22,782 nucleotides of DNA, from NCBI GenBank assembly GCA_038249175.1, contig JBBRWP010000022.1, positions 1 to 22,782 on the forward strand. Reading direction: 5' to 3'. Below are positions 22,120 through 22,782 of the stretch, piece by piece (position 1 is the first letter of the stretch; every line of letters starts with the position of its first letter). Both the position numbers and the translations under genes were made by a program. The stretch comes from JAEWSN01 sp038249175 (GTDB lineage: Bacteria; Bacillota; Clostridia; DSM-8532). The notes under the pieces are model-generated. The model saw only the letters and a list, made by a program, of their open reading frames with translations, searched no databases and was not told where the DNA came from.

Positions 22120-22782
22120 CTACTGTGAAATAACAATGGAAGCCGGCTTCAAACCCTCTCCGGATACGGTCAACAGAATATCACCTTTACCTTTACCTTT
22201 ACCTCCACCGCCCCGCACCACAGCTGTTGCAATGCCGTTATAAACAGATCGCACATTTCCAGTATATTTTTCAGTTGATTTCGGGTTACCATTACCGACA
22301 GCCAACAATGAGCCACCACCGGAAGCTGCAAAATAAAGCATATTTTCTGCATCCGTCACCACATTGCCTTCTGCATCAACAACCTCAGCCGTGATATAAC
22401 TCAAATCGCCAAAAAGACCGTTCAGTTGTGATCTATCGGCAGATAGTCGGATAGCTGCCGGTTCACCGGTACTCTGAATGCTGTGTCGGTTCATTTCCTT
22501 ATTGTCTGTAAATCCGACGGCTTCCAGTTTCCCAGTCGCATAAGTCACATCAAAAGAGGTCAGGTACTTATTGGCCTTTCCGGCAGGCTTTCTGCCCACT
22601 TTTACACCATTCAGGAACAGTACCACTTCCTCTTCCCGACTGTACACATCCACCTTAACCAGCTTGCCCTCAAATCCATTCCAGTTCCAGTTGGCCGAAA
22701 CATCCGGCCAGCCCCATTGTGAAAGGGTTTCTTTTTTACCAAAATTATCAGGGTGCAAAACGGCTATATAGGGCTTTTCTGA
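22120..22782 (-). CDS. GH2 family beta-galactosidase-like enzyme, C-terminal part (gene truncated by window edge)
   Basis: The reading frame is open to the right edge, so only the last 220 residues are present; the catalytic domain is outside. The part seen matches the accessory C-terminal region of large GH2 beta-galactosidases: a segment with HPDNFGK and SQWGWPDVSANWNW (typical of the DUF4982-like domain), then VVLFLNGVKVGRKPAG and a later immunoglobulin-like domain (AIRLSADRSQLNG...ITAEVVDAEGN...) and GEGLKPASIVIS at the end. It would remove terminal beta-linked galactose or related sugars. A simple-sequence insertion GGGGKGKGKG (near 22183-22212) lies in the last domain, encoded by tandem GGTAAA units. 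No signal peptide can be judged. Confidence 0.85.
   Translation of the reverse strand, partial: SEKPYIAVLHPDNFGKKETLSQWGWPDVSANWNWNGFEGKLVKVDVYSREEEVVLFLNGVKVGRKPAGKANKYLTSFDVTYATGKLEAVGFTDNKEMNRHSIQSTGEPAAIRLSADRSQLNGLFGDLSYITAEVVDAEGNVVTDAENMLYFAASGGGSLLAVGNGNPKSTEKYTGNVRSVYNGIATAVVRGGGGKGKGKGDILLTVSGEGLKPASIVISQ
22183..22212. repeat. GGTAAA microsatellite inside the GH2 gene
   Basis: Plus strand CACC, then three TTTACC units, then TCCACCGCC; on the coding strand it gives a Gly4 run followed by three Gly-Lys pairs in what is predicted to be a surface loop of the last immunoglobulin-like domain. Units are 6 bp, so length changes keep the frame. Confidence 0.85.

Overview
The window looks like a chromosomal stretch from an anaerobic Bacillota (Clostridia-like) genome of medium G+C. 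This rests on strong AGGAGG-type ribosome binding sites, sigma-A style promoters, a type II pantothenate kinase beside an ECF transporter S-component, an archaeal-type IMP cyclohydrolase paired with a stand-alone AICAR formyltransferase, an ABC-F ATPase, a CE7 acetyl esterase and a GH2 enzyme fragment. No rRNA, tRNA, CRISPR array or transposase gene was seen. All genes except one (an HD-domain protein at 19716-20516) lie on the minus strand.

Layout, left to right: a short GTGACAC-type repeat (1-60); an MFS transporter; hairpin element A1; a 1033-residue SF2 helicase with a hydrophobic hairpin near its C-terminus, 35 bp downstream of a CE7 acetyl esterase; an ABC-F protein; two ABC exporter half-transporters (probably a heterodimer) separated by a 43-bp tandem repeat, one of them with a Ser/Asp/Glu repeat linker; a palindrome-containing direct repeat, a terminator and a 13-bp minisatellite; a SAM methyltransferase with a good promoter; element D1; AICAR formyltransferase, IMP cyclohydrolase and a nitroreductase-like protein; type II pantothenate kinase and an ECF S-component (probable pantothenate uptake and activation) separated by element C; element A2; the HD protein; element B2; an aldo/keto reductase-like protein; element D2; and the C-terminal part of a GH2 beta-galactosidase-like enzyme running off the right edge.

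The most unusual content is between the genes. Many intergenic gaps hold a short (93-239 bp) non-coding element made of consecutive, often perfect hairpins. At least three families plus a single-hairpin relative can be told apart (A1/A2, B1/B2, D1/D2 and C). Most start with 5'-GATT and end with AATC (D1 ends GAGTC), and four of the seven are flanked by direct repeats of 5-7 bp (ATTTGT, ACAATAT, ATAGAT, ATTCCT), with D2 flanked by ATGTT, so they look like miniature inverted-repeat mobile elements. The two A copies differ by paired substitutions that keep the stems intact. Several carry A5-stem-T5 hairpins and lie just downstream of genes, where they could serve as terminators. No transposase for them is in the window.

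Functionally the genes cover small-molecule export, a translation-associated ABC-F factor, carbohydrate ester and glycoside processing, the last two steps of IMP synthesis by split enzymes, and the entry to coenzyme A synthesis. The helicase is the gene whose role is least clear.
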